From Rikenella microfusus DSM 15922 (GTDB lineage: Bacteria; Bacteroidota; Bacteroidia; Bacteroidales; Rikenellaceae), in contig NZ_KE386488.1 in assembly GCF_000427365.1 (NCBI RefSeq), forward strand, positions 1,116,001-1,180,000: a stretch of DNA of 64,000 nucleotides, read 5' to 3'. Below, in pieces: positions 18,903 through 28,054 of the stretch. Made by a program: the position numbers and the translations under genes. Each line of letters starts with the position of its first letter. Position 1 is the first letter of the stretch. The notes beneath the pieces are model-generated. The model was not told where the DNA came from. It was given only the letters and a program-made list of their open reading frames with translations, and did not search any database.

Positions 18903-19910
18903 ATGACTGATACCCATCAAGATATTATCCTCTATCGCACCGACGACGGGCGTAGCGCTGTGGCGTTGTATGCCCGCGATGGCAATGTCTGGCTGAACCA
19001 GGCGCAACTGGCCGAACTTTTTGCCACCTCGAAGCAAAACATAAGCTTGCATACATCTAACATACTGAAAGAAGGAGAATTGAGTCCGGATTCAGTTGTC
19101 AAGGATTACTTGACAACTGCTCAAGATGGCAAGCAGTATAACGTTACATTCTACTCCTTGGAGATGATCCTCGCGATCGGTTTTCGGGTGCGGAGCCCGC
19201 GGGGAACGCAGTTCCGACAGTGGGCGAATCGTAATCTGAGCAGTTATCTGGTCAAAGGGTTTGTGATGGACGATGAACGGCTGAAGAATCCGAATGGCAG
19301 GCCGGACTATTTCGACGAGTTGCTGGCCCGGATCCGGGATATTCGGGCCTCGGAAAAGCGGTTCTATCAGAAAGTACGCGACCTCTTCGCCCTGAGCAGC
19401 GACTATGACAAGACGGACAAGGCGACCCAAATGTTTTTTGCAGCCACGCAGAATAAACTGCTCTTTGCCGTGACCGGACACACGGCGGCGGAACTGATCG
19501 TAGAACGGGCCGACGCCTCGAAACCGAACATGGGACTGACCTCTTGGAAAGGAGTCGTAGTACGCAAGCAGGATATCTATACAGCCAAGAATTACCTGAC
19601 AGCGGACGAGCTGGACTCGCTGAATCGGCTGGTGGTAGTCTTCCTGGAGACAGCGGAACTACGGGCTAAGAACAGGCAGGTGATCACGATGGATTTTTGG
19701 CGTGAGAACGTCGATCGGATTCTTGAATTCAATGACCAGCTGTTACTGACCGGTAGTGGTTCGGTGAGCAATGCGCAGATGGAGCGGACTGCGGAACAGG
19801 TGTACAAGCAGTTCGATGCGACCCGGAAAGTTTATGAGGCGCGGCTGGCCGATGAGCAGGACATCGAGGAGCTAAAGCAGCTGGAAACCGTAGTGAAACA
19901 GCACAGGTAA
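18903..19910 (+). CDS. RhuM-family (virulence RhuM / Fic-associated) protein
   Basis: At 335 aa it matches the usual length of the RhuM family, first named from a Salmonella pathogenicity island and often found on mobile elements. Typical segments are visible: VWLNQAQLAELFATSKQNIS (a helix-turn-helix-like start), YSLEMILAIGFRVRSPRGTQFRQWA, and the C-terminal NMGLTSWKGVVVRKQDI and NRQVITMDFWRENVD. The N-terminal half resembles KilA/BRO-like DNA-binding modules. Function is unknown; a regulatory or toxin-antitoxin-like role is a guess from the family's genomic habits. It probably belongs to the same transcript as the AlbA_2 gene. Confidence 0.88.
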   Translation: MTDTHQDIILYRTDDGRSAVALYARDGNVWLNQAQLAELFATSKQNISLHTSNILKEGELSPDSVVKDYLTTAQDGKQYNVTFYSLEMILAIGFRVRSPRGTQFRQWANRNLSSYLVKGFVMDDERLKNPNGRPDYFDELLARIRDIRASEKRFYQKVRDLFALSSDYDKTDKATQMFFAATQNKLLFAVTGHTAAELIVERADASKPNMGLTSWKGVVVRKQDIYTAKNYLTADELDSLNRLVVVFLETAELRAKNRQVITMDFWRENVDRILEFNDQLLLTGSGSVSNAQMERTAEQVYKQFDATRKVYEARLADEQDIEELKQLETVVKQHR

Positions 19911-19911
19911 A

Positions 19912-20475
19912 TCACTCATCCTCCTCTTTTTTGCGCAGATAATCGATCTGCAAGACAAATGTTGCGTCTTCCGCCTCCCTCGGAAGCGGTCCGGCTTCGT
20001 AATCATCCATACTGAAATACGATTTCTTTCGTTTTTCCCGAGGTCGCTTGGGTGTAGCGACAAATGTATCATTCTCGGTAACCACAATCACCATTTCTAT
20101 CTTCGAATTTTCAAACTGAAGCGTGCTATGGCGATTGATAAGTTCAAGTGCCGTTGGTCGTTCGCAGTGTAGCACTCGAGTCTTCGGATTAATCTTATTC
20201 GGCCCTTTTTCCTCACCATGGAACCGGACACCGGGAAGGAGTCTCGTAATCTTTTTATCACTCACTCCGGCAGCCCTCAAAATCTGAGCTTGATAGCTCT
20301 TTCTCTCCTCCGGTGTTTCTTTTTTCAAATTAGGTTTACGTCTCTCGTCTGTCCAAGTCCGGTTACAGACCTTGCATCTGTATCTCTGTCGTTGGTCTTG
20401 CATGACGTACCCGTCTTTGACCGAATTAACCAATCTGTCACAGTGTGGACAAAATCGACGTTGTACGGTTCCCAT
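19912..20475 (-). CDS. Zinc-ribbon protein of unknown function (187 aa)
   Basis: The N-terminus has a four-cysteine zinc ribbon (CPHC at about residue 9, CKVC at about 36) resembling the InsA-like ribbon of IS1-type transposases, followed by a basic helical segment with a possible HTH (ILRAAGVSDKKITRLLPGV). The rest (KTRVLHCERPTALELINRH, then an acidic tail) matches nothing I recognise. There is no DDE catalytic domain, so it is not a complete transposase. It converges on the RhuM-like gene, with only one base between the stops. It may be a DNA-binding regulator derived from a transposase subunit. Confidence 0.6.
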   Translation of the reverse strand: MGTVQRRFCPHCDRLVNSVKDGYVMQDQRQRYRCKVCNRTWTDERRKPNLKKETPEERKSYQAQILRAAGVSDKKITRLLPGVRFHGEEKGPNKINPKTRVLHCERPTALELINRHSTLQFENSKIEMVIVVTENDTFVATPKRPREKRKKSYFSMDDYEAGPLPREAEDATFVLQIDYLRKKEEDE

Positions 20476-20677
20476 CGTTACATTCTTTAGTTTTCAAAGA
20501 TAATATCTATACCTGAAATAATGTACATATAGATATTAAGATATTATTAAGCTTGACTGATTTATAATACATTGATAATCAATATCTGCAAATTTCAGGA
20601 TCACGTTTCTTAGCAGTTGTAGCACTTTCCTTAGCAATTATATATGAGATAGAATAAATCATAAACTCTGCTCATAT
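20476..20677. promoter_or_regulatory. AT-rich divergent intergenic region
   Basis: About 200 bases between divergent genes, strongly AT-rich, with overlapping short inverted and direct repeats (AGATATTAAGATATT, TTGATAATCAATATC, TTAGCAGTTG and TTAGCAATTA). It should hold promoters for the zinc-ribbon gene (leftward) and the HTH gene (rightward), and might bind the HTH protein. No origin or precise site can be proved. Confidence 0.4.
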
Positions 20678-21022
20678 ATGGAACTCATTTTGACTACCCC
20701 GGAGGCGCTGGCCGAGATCGTGGAACAGGCCATGCGGAAATGCCAAAGACAGCCGCCGGCGGTCGACACTCCAGCCTCCAATCACCTGGATTTACCAAGT
20801 GCAATCGACTTTTTATGTCAAGCGGGATTTTCCATCTCCTCGTCCAAAATTTATAAACTGACCGCCGACGGAAAAATCCCTCATCGAAAGTTCGGCAAGC
20901 GTTTGATTTTTAGTCGGGACGAGTTGATCGCATGGGCCGAAGCACAGCTTCGGTCCCGACCGGATGGCTCCGAGGCCCGTGCCGCCATTGCGCAAAGTGC
21001 CCGGAAAAAGGATAAACGCTAA
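20678..21022 (+). CDS. Excisionase-type helix-turn-helix protein (114 aa)
   Basis: A MerR-like/excisionase (HTH_17) fold is visible in the middle: SAIDFLCQAGFSISSSKIYK, TADGKIPHRKFGKRLIFSRDEL, IAWAEAQL. This pattern (helix-turn-helix followed by a wing with a basic-aromatic strand and the ending DEL.AW) is typical of the small DNA-binding proteins next to primase-like genes in Bacteroides mobile elements. It may direct excision or act as a local regulator. It heads a rightward cluster with the next two genes. Confidence 0.8.
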   Translation: MELILTTPEALAEIVEQAMRKCQRQPPAVDTPASNHLDLPSAIDFLCQAGFSISSSKIYKLTADGKIPHRKFGKRLIFSRDELIAWAEAQLRSRPDGSEARAAIAQSARKKDKR

Positions 21023-21195
21023 CCGGATACCAGACTATGAACCCGGTTTGCATCCGGCCACCGCCTTGGCGATGTGTCCTCAACAATCAACTAAAGTTTC
21101 ATTTTCAAAAATCTCTTCAGATGAAAAAATCCTTAACCGACGCCCCCGAGGCGCTCCTTGAACCAGTCAAAAACACAAACTCTTTAAAAACCAAC

Positions 21196-21525
21196 ATGAT
21201 GGAAACGAAAACAACCGATAACCCGACCGAACCGATCCTACGCGAGAGCTGCGTCATCTATCGATCACATTACGAAGCGGCACAAGTGCTCCCCCCGGAA
21301 GAACGGTTAGCGCTCTACGAAGCCACATTCCAATATGGGCTCAATGGCATAGCGCCGGCAGGGCTATCTGCTGTCGCCCAAGCCCTTTTCACGTGCGTTA
21401 AACCGCTTCTCGATGCTAACAACAAGAAGTACCTGAATGCTTTGAAAGGCGCCAAATACGGCTATCTGGGAGCCGAGCATGGTAAAAAGGGAGGGCGTCC
21501 ACCTAAAGAGACGGGGGGTAAATAA
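21196..21525 (+). CDS. DUF6291-like small protein of mobile elements
   Basis: About 109 aa. The core SCVIYRSHYEAAQVLPPEERLALYEATFQYGLNG and the ending with GKKGGRPPK resemble DUF6291-type proteins found in phages and mobile elements beside replication genes, where the function is unknown. The start is uncertain: ATG at 21196 (or 21199) gives the compact family-like form; the in-frame ATG at 21121 would add 25 residues. It lies between the HTH gene and the VirE_N-like gene, in the same direction. Confidence 0.65.
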   Translation: MMETKTTDNPTEPILRESCVIYRSHYEAAQVLPPEERLALYEATFQYGLNGIAPAGLSAVAQALFTCVKPLLDANNKKYLNALKGAKYGYLGAEHGKKGGRPPKETGGK

Positions 21526-21635
21526 CCCCCCTAATGGCAATGCCGAAGACAACCTCAATGGGGCTGTGTATGAAAAACAGACTAAAACCGGCTAATCCGG
21601 CGGTTTTGTCGGAATTCATTAAATACAGAAAAGAA

Positions 21636-22505
21636 ATGAACACAATTAATTGCTTGGATACTACGGTATCCTACTTTGCCAACTACTATGACAAAATACC
21701 GAAACAGGTCAACCTATTCGGTTATTTGCAGAATCCGACTCACCTAAGGGACATCCGGAATTATCGTCAGGCTGGGAAAGGGGAGGTTCGCAAGGCGATC
21801 AAATCACGCTTACCGTGCATCACCCCCAGCGGAATATTCAGCGGTCGCAACAACGACGATCTGGTACAGCACAGCGGCTTAATCTGCATGGATATCGACG
21901 CCAAAGACAATCCCCAAATCACAGACTGGGAGCGGGCTAAAGGCCACATCGCCCAAGCCAGATTTGCAGCCTACATTTCGTTATCCGTCAGCGGAGAGGG
22001 GTTGTTCGTATTGGTGCCAGTCCTCTACCCGGAGAGACACAAGGGGCATTTCCTGGCCCTGGCCGAAGTGTTCGAACGCGCAGGATATCACATCGATCCT
22101 TCGTGCGGGAATGTGGCCCGGCTGCGTGGTTGCTCGTATGATCCCCATCCTTACATCAACACGAAGGCCGAACCGTTCGCGAAATATGTGGAAGATACGG
22201 AGACAACAAACCGGTCTTCCAATCCGTTGGTAACGAACCGGAATGTGGAGCGGCTGATCGAACAGATCGAGCAGACGCGCACGGATATTACGGCGGAATA
22301 TCGGGATTGGCTGAAGACGGGTTATGCTCTGGCGGCGGAGTTTGGCGAGGCCGGTCGGGAGTATTATCACCGGGTATGCCGGTTCTATCCGGGGTACGAT
22401 CGGGATGAATGCGACGAGCAGTACCGGAAGTGTCTGAACAATCGCAAAACTACGATAGGGTCGTTCTTCTACCTTTGCGATAAATACAACATCCGGTTGA
22501 AGTAG
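21636..22505 (+). CDS. VirE_N (BT4734-like) and primase C-terminal domain protein
   Basis: About 289 aa. The N-terminal domain has the BT4734/VirE_N hallmarks: KQVNLFGYLQ, KAIKSRLPCITPSGIF, LICMDIDAKDNP, then a strand with SGEGLFVLVPV and the ending ARLRGCSYDP. The C-terminal about 90 residues look like a PriCT_2-type module (DWLKTGYALAAEFGEAGREYYHRV, ending TIGSFFYLCD). Such proteins act in replication or mobilisation of Bacteroidales elements; catalytic activity has not been shown here. The ATG at 21636 matches family starts; in-frame ATGs upstream (21570, 21534) are possible. A full helicase domain is absent. Confidence 0.75.
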   Translation: MNTINCLDTTVSYFANYYDKIPKQVNLFGYLQNPTHLRDIRNYRQAGKGEVRKAIKSRLPCITPSGIFSGRNNDDLVQHSGLICMDIDAKDNPQITDWERAKGHIAQARFAAYISLSVSGEGLFVLVPVLYPERHKGHFLALAEVFERAGYHIDPSCGNVARLRGCSYDPHPYINTKAEPFAKYVEDTETTNRSSNPLVTNRNVERLIEQIEQTRTDITAEYRDWLKTGYALAAEFGEAGREYYHRVCRFYPGYDRDECDEQYRKCLNNRKTTIGSFFYLCDKYNIRLK

Positions 22506-22513
22506 AAGTCACA

Positions 22514-22560
22514 TTTCAAGTGAAAAGCCCGGATAGACATTCTATCCGGGCTTTTCGTTG
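22514..22560. terminator. Bidirectional terminator between convergent genes
   Basis: AAAAGCCCGGATAGA and TCTATCCGGGCTTTT form a near-perfect stem with a 3-4 base loop and A/T runs at both ends. It separates the rightward primase-like gene from the leftward DUF6232-type gene, so it can stop both transcripts. Confidence 0.9.
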
Positions 22561-22567
22561 GTTGTCG

Positions 22568-22954
22568 TCATCCTCTGTGCACGATGGCTTCGTTTAGTGC
22601 CGCGACTATGCTCAGAATGAAATCTTTATTTTTGGATTCCAACGCGTTGGATTTGCCGGAGGCACCTTCAATCCGCACAACGTACGTTCTGTTGAAAAAC
22701 AAGATTGCCAACCAGATCAGACCGCTTAACAATAAAATGGCCCCCAAACCGGGGATGAAATTCCGACCGCTCTCCGATGCTAAAATGAGGGTACCTGCAA
22801 CCATCAGGATAACGGCCCATGAGGCATCTAATTTTTTCTCCTGTGCGCAGAAAGCCGTAATCCCGGCGATCACGTGTGTCTTAGTCGGGGTAATAAACCG
22901 GGTGGAGGTGACGGCTACGTCACCTTGTTGAAAGAAAATCTTTTCGTCGGTCAT
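22568..22954 (-). CDS. DUF6232-like small membrane protein (128 aa)
   Basis: The start FFQQGDVAVTSTRFI and the central pair of membrane segments (about residues 45-62 and 68-86), followed by RTYVVRIEGASGKSNALES, fit the DUF6232 family, found across bacteria without a known function. No signal peptide. It is the last gene of the leftward nine-gene cluster and starts 2 bases after the stop of the WG-repeat gene, so it is surely in the same transcript. A role as an inner-membrane partner of the exported proteins is only an inference from position. Confidence 0.75.
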   Translation of the reverse strand: MTDEKIFFQQGDVAVTSTRFITPTKTHVIAGITAFCAQEKKLDASWAVILMVAGTLILASESGRNFIPGLGAILLLSGLIWLAILFFNRTYVVRIEGASGKSNALESKNKDFILSIVAALNEAIVHRG

Positions 22955-22956
22955 GG

Positions 22957-24697
22957 TTATTTCGAGGTATTTTGTTCTTTTCGGAGGTCAAGCATCAGCC
23001 ACAATTGCAATCCGAGTTCTTCCAGTTGTTCTTTTTTAGGCAATAGCAATACTCTATTTTCATTTGGAGCCGGGAAACTATACGCATTCACAGCCTCATT
23101 CCAATCCCTTTGCTCAAATTTATGCGTGTCAAGATATTCTGCAATCGCACGGTGTAGTCGTTCCGTCCCGTTATGTTTACTAAAAGGCCACCGGGCGTTT
23201 ATTTTCAGCAAAATATAGTCTGCCGAAGCTCGAGGATTGAATTTATAGCCTGTCGTCTTGGTTTGCCAGCCCTCCCACCAACCTCGATATACCTGTTCGG
23301 TGACGGGCTGTACCACCGGAGTCGTTTTCGATGAGAGGAGAACGGTTATCTCGCTGTAAGTATCTTCTATTTTGTCAGAGAGTTCTATGGCGTCGTTGTA
23401 CTGGCGGCAATCCTCAGCTTTCAATCCTAGTTGCGTAGCCACTTTGGCGAGTGGTGCCCCCAGTTTCAGGGTTCCGAAGCCCTCGGGAGTCAGTTTTTGG
23501 AATAGATTCTCGATAAATGTCTGAGTATCGATCCAGTCGCTCAGAAAAACTTGGTTCGCAAAATACGCATCTGCGGATACCGAACTATACTCTGACCGGT
23601 CTTGTTTTTCCCCTTTTTTATTAATCAGTTGCCAATATTTCCCTTTCTTGGCAAAAAGCGTGTTGACCATCATAGAAAGGTAAAATCTGATCGAACTCAA
23701 AAGGACAGATAATGTTATCGTCAAAATCAATAAGCCCCCACTTACCTTTATCGGCCATACAAATAAATCCTTTCTCGATACACACTTCTGCACTACCAGA
23801 TTGAGAAACGTCGTATTTCGGTCGGATAATCATTTGCCCTTTTTTGTCCATGATCCCGGCAAATGTTTTATCTTCTGAGGATTGATAACAAACCATATGG
23901 TTATGGACGACCCCACCAGAAACAATTATGTTAGACGGAATACTCATTACTTTTTTGCCTTGTTTATCCAAAAAGTAATCAATTGCTACGGCTTTAAGGA
24001 ATTCACCTGATGTTGCATATTTTCCGAAATTTTGCACATCAACGCAGGCCATCAAATCATTATGATAATCAAGGTAACGGATCTTTTGATCTTTCAGATC
24101 AAATAATTTCTTGCCTGTTTTATCAATTACAGCTCCGGTATTATCTTCATTCCACACCACCGCCGCACCTTCGGAAAAAGGCTGTACTTGTCTATAACGA
24201 GGTTCAATTACAATTTCTCCTTGGGGGTTAATAAACCCCTCCCCCCCGGCTGTGTGGATAATGGCCATGCCATCGTTAAAGTTCCAAGCTCCCTTAATCG
24301 GTTCATTTTTGTATTTATCCAGCACAAAAGCCGTAGTGCCATCCCTGCGAATGAAAGAGATCGGTTGCTCCGGCTCTACGACGGGAGCAACATCCTCAAT
24401 AAAAGCTCCGGCTGCTAAATAAGCTTTGTTATTGATTCTCTTTGGCTTCGTTTCGGCGGTATAATACTCGTATAGACCATCCAAGTTTTTGACAAAGAAA
24501 ATGCCGTTACGAACCGCCGAAGGCTCATTTTCGAATTCGTTCTCAAACAGCACCTTGCCGTCCACACCGATCATACCCCAGCGATCTTCCTCATCCGCCT
24601 TGAACGGAAGATGTGTAATTTCTGAGGCTGTATGGCCGCTGCACCCCACGAGCACGAGGCAGATCCCTGCAAGAACTAAACGTAAAAGATGTTTCAT
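22957..24697 (-). pseudogene. WG-repeat lipoprotein gene with a single frameshift
   Basis: The 5' part (from ATG at 24697) encodes a lipoprotein signal (LVLVGCSG) and WG-repeat units (RWGMIGVDGKVLFENEFENE, GFINPQGEIVIEPRYRQVQPF, TFAGIMDKKGQMIIRPKYD, KGKWGLIDFDDNIICPFEFDQ). At a run of five T on the coding strand (plus-strand 23653-23657) the frame breaks; reading four T instead continues another repeat (AKKGKYWQLINKKGE) and a long C-terminal domain ending at 22957. The joined protein would be about 580 aa. It is either a real inactivated gene, a slippage-based switch, or a sequencing error. The C-terminal domain (KLGAPLAKVATQLGL, NPRASADYILLKINARWP) is unknown. Confidence 0.8.
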
Positions 24698-24714
24698 GGT
24701 TTTCTGGATTATGG

Positions 24715-25533
24715 TTATTGAAAAGAGAGCGTAGCACCGAGGGTGAACTCCCCGGCCTTGAGCATCGAACCCGAGGGTTTCGACCCCAGGATACCGGCAT
24801 AGCCGAAATTGAACCCCAGCCATTTCTTGCGGAAAAAGAGGATCGTCCCTCCGACTTCGTACGCCAACCCCTTGAGCTGTTCCGCCGTACCTAAGTCCGT
24901 CTTCTCGCCGTAGCCCAACCCCGCGTTGAAACGCAGCCATTTCGTGGCCCGCACGAATGTCCCCGCCGCGATTGTCATCCCCGGCCGAACCGTTTCGTAA
25001 GTCGTATAGCTGCCGTTCGGGGTATTCGGAGAGTCCCGCGTCAGCGGGATAACTTCTTCTGCGGAAAAACGGTAACGCATATAAGCACCCCAGCGCTTTC
25101 CAAAGCCGAAGCCAATGCCATAAAATGCCGATGGCGACCAGATATACTCACCGAAATAAACCTTTTGATGAAGCGCATAGCCCGGACGCTCGATCATCGT
25201 ACCTTCGACGTAGAACTGTACATCACCCTCGATCGGTTGGTTCCCGTTCTCGGCAAAGCAGTCCCAGACGATCGTTTTCAGGCCGCTCGTCTCGACGCGG
25301 CCCAAGTCGCCACTGACATTCAGGGTCAGCGGGCGTAATGGCTGGTCGTTGAGCTTCATGGACAGGGTTACTCCCTTGAGGTAATGGTAGGCCGGAATAG
25401 AGGCCTGATAAGTGACGTATATCTTGTCGTTACGCAGGACGAACGACACATTCGATATCTGGGCCGAGACCCGAAAACCCGCGCCCAATATCAGCAATAG
25501 AATCAGTAGAAATTTTCGCATAAGTTTCATCAT
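24715..25533 (-). CDS. Exported barrel-like protein (272 aa) of the kinase/caspase cluster
   Basis: Residues 1-25 are a signal peptide ending SAQ. The N-terminal domain (about 26-120) is a beta-sandwich-like module with aromatic strands and a pattern known from exported Bacteroidota proteins. The second half has alternating amphipathic strands with aromatic ends (FGFGKRWGAYMRYRF, RFNAGLGYGEKTD, WLGFNFGYAGILG) and closes with LGATLSFQ, a terminal Phe-X-X as in outer-membrane barrels. It lies 4 bases after the caspase-like gene. Start choice among M1, M2 and M5 does not affect the mature protein. Function unknown. Confidence 0.7.
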   Translation of the reverse strand: MMKLMRKFLLILLLILGAGFRVSAQISNVSFVLRNDKIYVTYQASIPAYHYLKGVTLSMKLNDQPLRPLTLNVSGDLGRVETSGLKTIVWDCFAENGNQPIEGDVQFYVEGTMIERPGYALHQKVYFGEYIWSPSAFYGIGFGFGKRWGAYMRYRFSAEEVIPLTRDSPNTPNGSYTTYETVRPGMTIAAGTFVRATKWLRFNAGLGYGEKTDLGTAEQLKGLAYEVGGTILFFRKKWLGFNFGYAGILGSKPSGSMLKAGEFTLGATLSFQ

Positions 25534-25537
25534 CGCA

Positions 25538-27247
25538 TTAGTTTCCAGACAGCCTCCAGTCGTTCCACATCTCCTGCGCCTCGGGACTCACCAATATGTC
25601 CGGCGTCTGTGCCGCATTGTTCTCCCGCAAGGAATAGTGCGCCACCTCTGAGATCAGGTAGTCGCCCAGCTCGCGATACGTCGCCTGGCCCTTGCTCTCC
25701 TTGAGCTTGCGCAACAGGAAATAGGTGAACATCCCGTGTTGCTTGTCCGCATAGGCGTGTGCCGATTGGTTGCTCTTGGCCGCCGCAAAGACCACCGTGT
25801 TGCCTGCGATCAGGTCGCGGTTCGGCTCGATCTTCACCGCACGAGCTGCCAGCAGCTGTTCGCCGCGGGCCCCGCCGCTGAAACAGGCGTCTAAAAAGAC
25901 CGTCACTCGCGCCGCGCCGCTGCGCGACAGCCTGTTGTACACATCCGCCGAGCGAATCCCCTGCCGCACCTGCGTCCCCGGCACATCGACCGGCATCAGG
26001 TAGCCGTCCTTGCGGTCGTCACACAACCCATGACCGGCATAATAGAAGACGATTTCAGCCGGTTGTTTCTCGCGATCCGGATACGTTTCGGCCAGTCCGG
26101 CGATCCGCTCTACCGCATTCTCCATCGCCGCCCGCGTGGCATCCTGCAACAGGATGATGTTTTCCGGCCTCACCCCACAAGTTTGCGTCAGGTAGTCCCT
26201 GAAAACCGAGGCATCGGCCCGGGCAAACGGTACGTCCACCTCGCGGCTGTACTCTCCGTATCGCTCGTTACCGATCACCAGAGCAAAGAGATTCGGCTGT
26301 TGCCGTCGGGTCTGCGGGATGTCCAGATCAACGTCCGAGTAGAGCGACTTGCCGCCCATCTGCACCGCCGATGCCGCCGCGCCGGTGATCACCATCGGCT
26401 CGCTGCGGGCCAGCGACCGGGCCAGATCCACCGTCGCGGTCGTTCCCTGGGCATAGCGCCCATAGCTCTCGCTCAGCGATACGGTGATCGGGACGCTGGA
26501 GGCGGTGTACTTCTGGTTGGTGAAGAATGGGAATTCGACGATCCGCTGCTCGCCGGGAGCTAACGTACCGACCGTAAAGTCAGTCTTATCTCCCGGGAAG
26601 ATATTCTCGGGCAGCGTGAATCGCGCCGTAACAGCTGTAGCGGGCGATTCACCCCGATTTTCGATCAGCATCTGGAGCGTAATCACTTCGCCACTCTTGG
26701 GTACCCCACCGTTCCGGTTCGAGAACCGGGTCTGAGCCACCAGCACCTGCGGCGGCCGGAAGGCGTAGGTCTCGATTTGTAGCATTTGAGGTGAAGGGAT
26801 AAATCCGTTCCCTTCGGTTGCCGCGATCGTCACGGTTAGCGTGCCGTCCTGCAACTCCTCCGAGGCATATCCTCGCTGCGTAATCCGCAGGGTATCACCG
26901 GCGTTGAGCGCCCGAATGTCGGCAGGCTCAGGAATCGAAATGCCGCCAATCGTCGGAGGGACCGTAATCCGAGGTCGAATCTGATAAGCTGTTCCCTGCC
27001 CGGTGTTGCATAGGGTGTAGCCGATCGTAAACGATTCGCGGGCGTCGATTTTTCGGTTGCCATTATCATCGGCGAAAGAGATATTGCGAATTTCAAGTTG
27101 TGCAGGAGCCGTAGGTCGGGGCACGGCCGGGTGCCAGACTACGGATTGCCTGGAGCTCGAGGAGGAGACCCATTGGGCCTGAGCCTGCTTGAATTGCAGG
27201 GCAAGTCCCACGCAAAGGGCGGGCAGGAGATAGTATAATTGCTTCAT
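25538..27247 (-). CDS. Exported caspase-like (peptidase C14) protein with CARDB-like domains
   Basis: The start at 27247 gives a signal peptide (to AQAQW); the longer frame overlaps the previous gene without signal features. Two beta domains with CARDB-like patterns follow (about 50-150, IGYTLCNTGQG; about 170-285, MLIENRGESPATAV). The caspase fold starts near 325 (LFALVIGNERYGEY). The catalytic dyad is visible: H406 in YYAGHG and C455 in FLDACFSGG. The segment GMFTYFLLRKL is the usual later caspase motif. Because it is exported, it acts in the periplasm or at the surface, unlike cytoplasmic defence caspases. It is the central gene of the cluster; its target is unknown. Confidence 0.9.
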   Translation of the reverse strand: MKQLYYLLPALCVGLALQFKQAQAQWVSSSSSRQSVVWHPAVPRPTAPAQLEIRNISFADDNGNRKIDARESFTIGYTLCNTGQGTAYQIRPRITVPPTIGGISIPEPADIRALNAGDTLRITQRGYASEELQDGTLTVTIAATEGNGFIPSPQMLQIETYAFRPPQVLVAQTRFSNRNGGVPKSGEVITLQMLIENRGESPATAVTARFTLPENIFPGDKTDFTVGTLAPGEQRIVEFPFFTNQKYTASSVPITVSLSESYGRYAQGTTATVDLARSLARSEPMVITGAAASAVQMGGKSLYSDVDLDIPQTRRQQPNLFALVIGNERYGEYSREVDVPFARADASVFRDYLTQTCGVRPENIILLQDATRAAMENAVERIAGLAETYPDREKQPAEIVFYYAGHGLCDDRKDGYLMPVDVPGTQVRQGIRSADVYNRLSRSGAARVTVFLDACFSGGARGEQLLAARAVKIEPNRDLIAGNTVVFAAAKSNQSAHAYADKQHGMFTYFLLRKLKESKGQATYRELGDYLISEVAHYSLRENNAAQTPDILVSPEAQEMWNDWRLSGN

Positions 27248-27260
27248 AGTTTTTCGATTT

Positions 27261-28040
27261 CTACCGGTCGGAGACGATCCGCACCGGCACGGTGACAATT
27301 TGGCGTACGGCGGGCTCGAGGCGACTGACCCACTCGCTGACGCTTTCGTAATCGACTTTCGGCGATGTATAGGTCACTCGTCGGCGCGTCTGAACGACGA
27401 CCAACGTATTGACCTCCTCCGCTGCTTGCAGTTGTCCCAATTCAAGAGTGTATTGAATGGCCCGATTGGTCGGGAACGTCACGGTTTCGCCGCCGGAGAA
27501 GAACCGCTCCGGTTCGTAGGCGTTGGGATAGAGCCGCGCTCCACCTCCGCTGTCATCGAACAGGAAGATGTTCAAATAGCAGCCGTCGGTAGGTGTCAGC
27601 GCGAAACCGAGCGGTTCGCCGGAACGGTAGCCAACGCCCCGCACACCGGTCACTGCCACTCCGAACGAAGGATCGGCCCGGGTCGTATAGGGTTGAACGA
27701 CGGCGCGCAGCCGCACGCAATAAGTCGGCATACTGCCGGTGGTGACCAACCGGTCTTCAAGCATCTCGACGCTGACGATACCGCCACGGCTCTCCACGGA
27801 GCTGAGGCTGCTCAGTCGTTGCTCCCCGCCGCCGGTAAGTACGCTCTCGGAGGTGAGCACCTCCTCGCCCACGGCCCGCTGCAAGGCCTCTTCCTTGGCC
27901 TGTCGAATCGCCCGTGTGCGAGCCTGTTCCGGAGTGATATGCACCACGGGAACCCGAGCCTCACCTAAAGTTTCGATGATTTGGGCCCCGGCGGAAACTG
28001 AAAAAACGAGCAGTATCAACAACAGGAGTAACTTGGCCAT
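27261..28040 (-). CDS. Exported DUF4384-containing protein (259 aa)
   Basis: A signal peptide (to SAGAQ) is followed by an LPP20/FlgO-like helical module (ARTRAIRQAKEEALQRAVGEEV) and then a DUF4384-type domain (GEPLGFALTPTDGCYLNIFLFDDSG, ARLYPNAYEPERFFSGGETVTFP). In other bacteria DUF4384 domains are found with caspase or kinase modules and are thought to sit in envelope signalling proteins. Here it is directly upstream of the caspase-like gene (the stop at 27261 is 13 bases before that start), so a shared complex is plausible. Confidence 0.82.
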   Translation of the reverse strand: MAKLLLLLILLVFSVSAGAQIIETLGEARVPVVHITPEQARTRAIRQAKEEALQRAVGEEVLTSESVLTGGGEQRLSSLSSVESRGGIVSVEMLEDRLVTTGSMPTYCVRLRAVVQPYTTRADPSFGVAVTGVRGVGYRSGEPLGFALTPTDGCYLNIFLFDDSGGGARLYPNAYEPERFFSGGETVTFPTNRAIQYTLELGQLQAAEEVNTLVVVQTRRRVTYTSPKVDYESVSEWVSRLEPAVRQIVTVPVRIVSDR

Positions 28041-28054
28041 ACCGTCCGGAGTAT

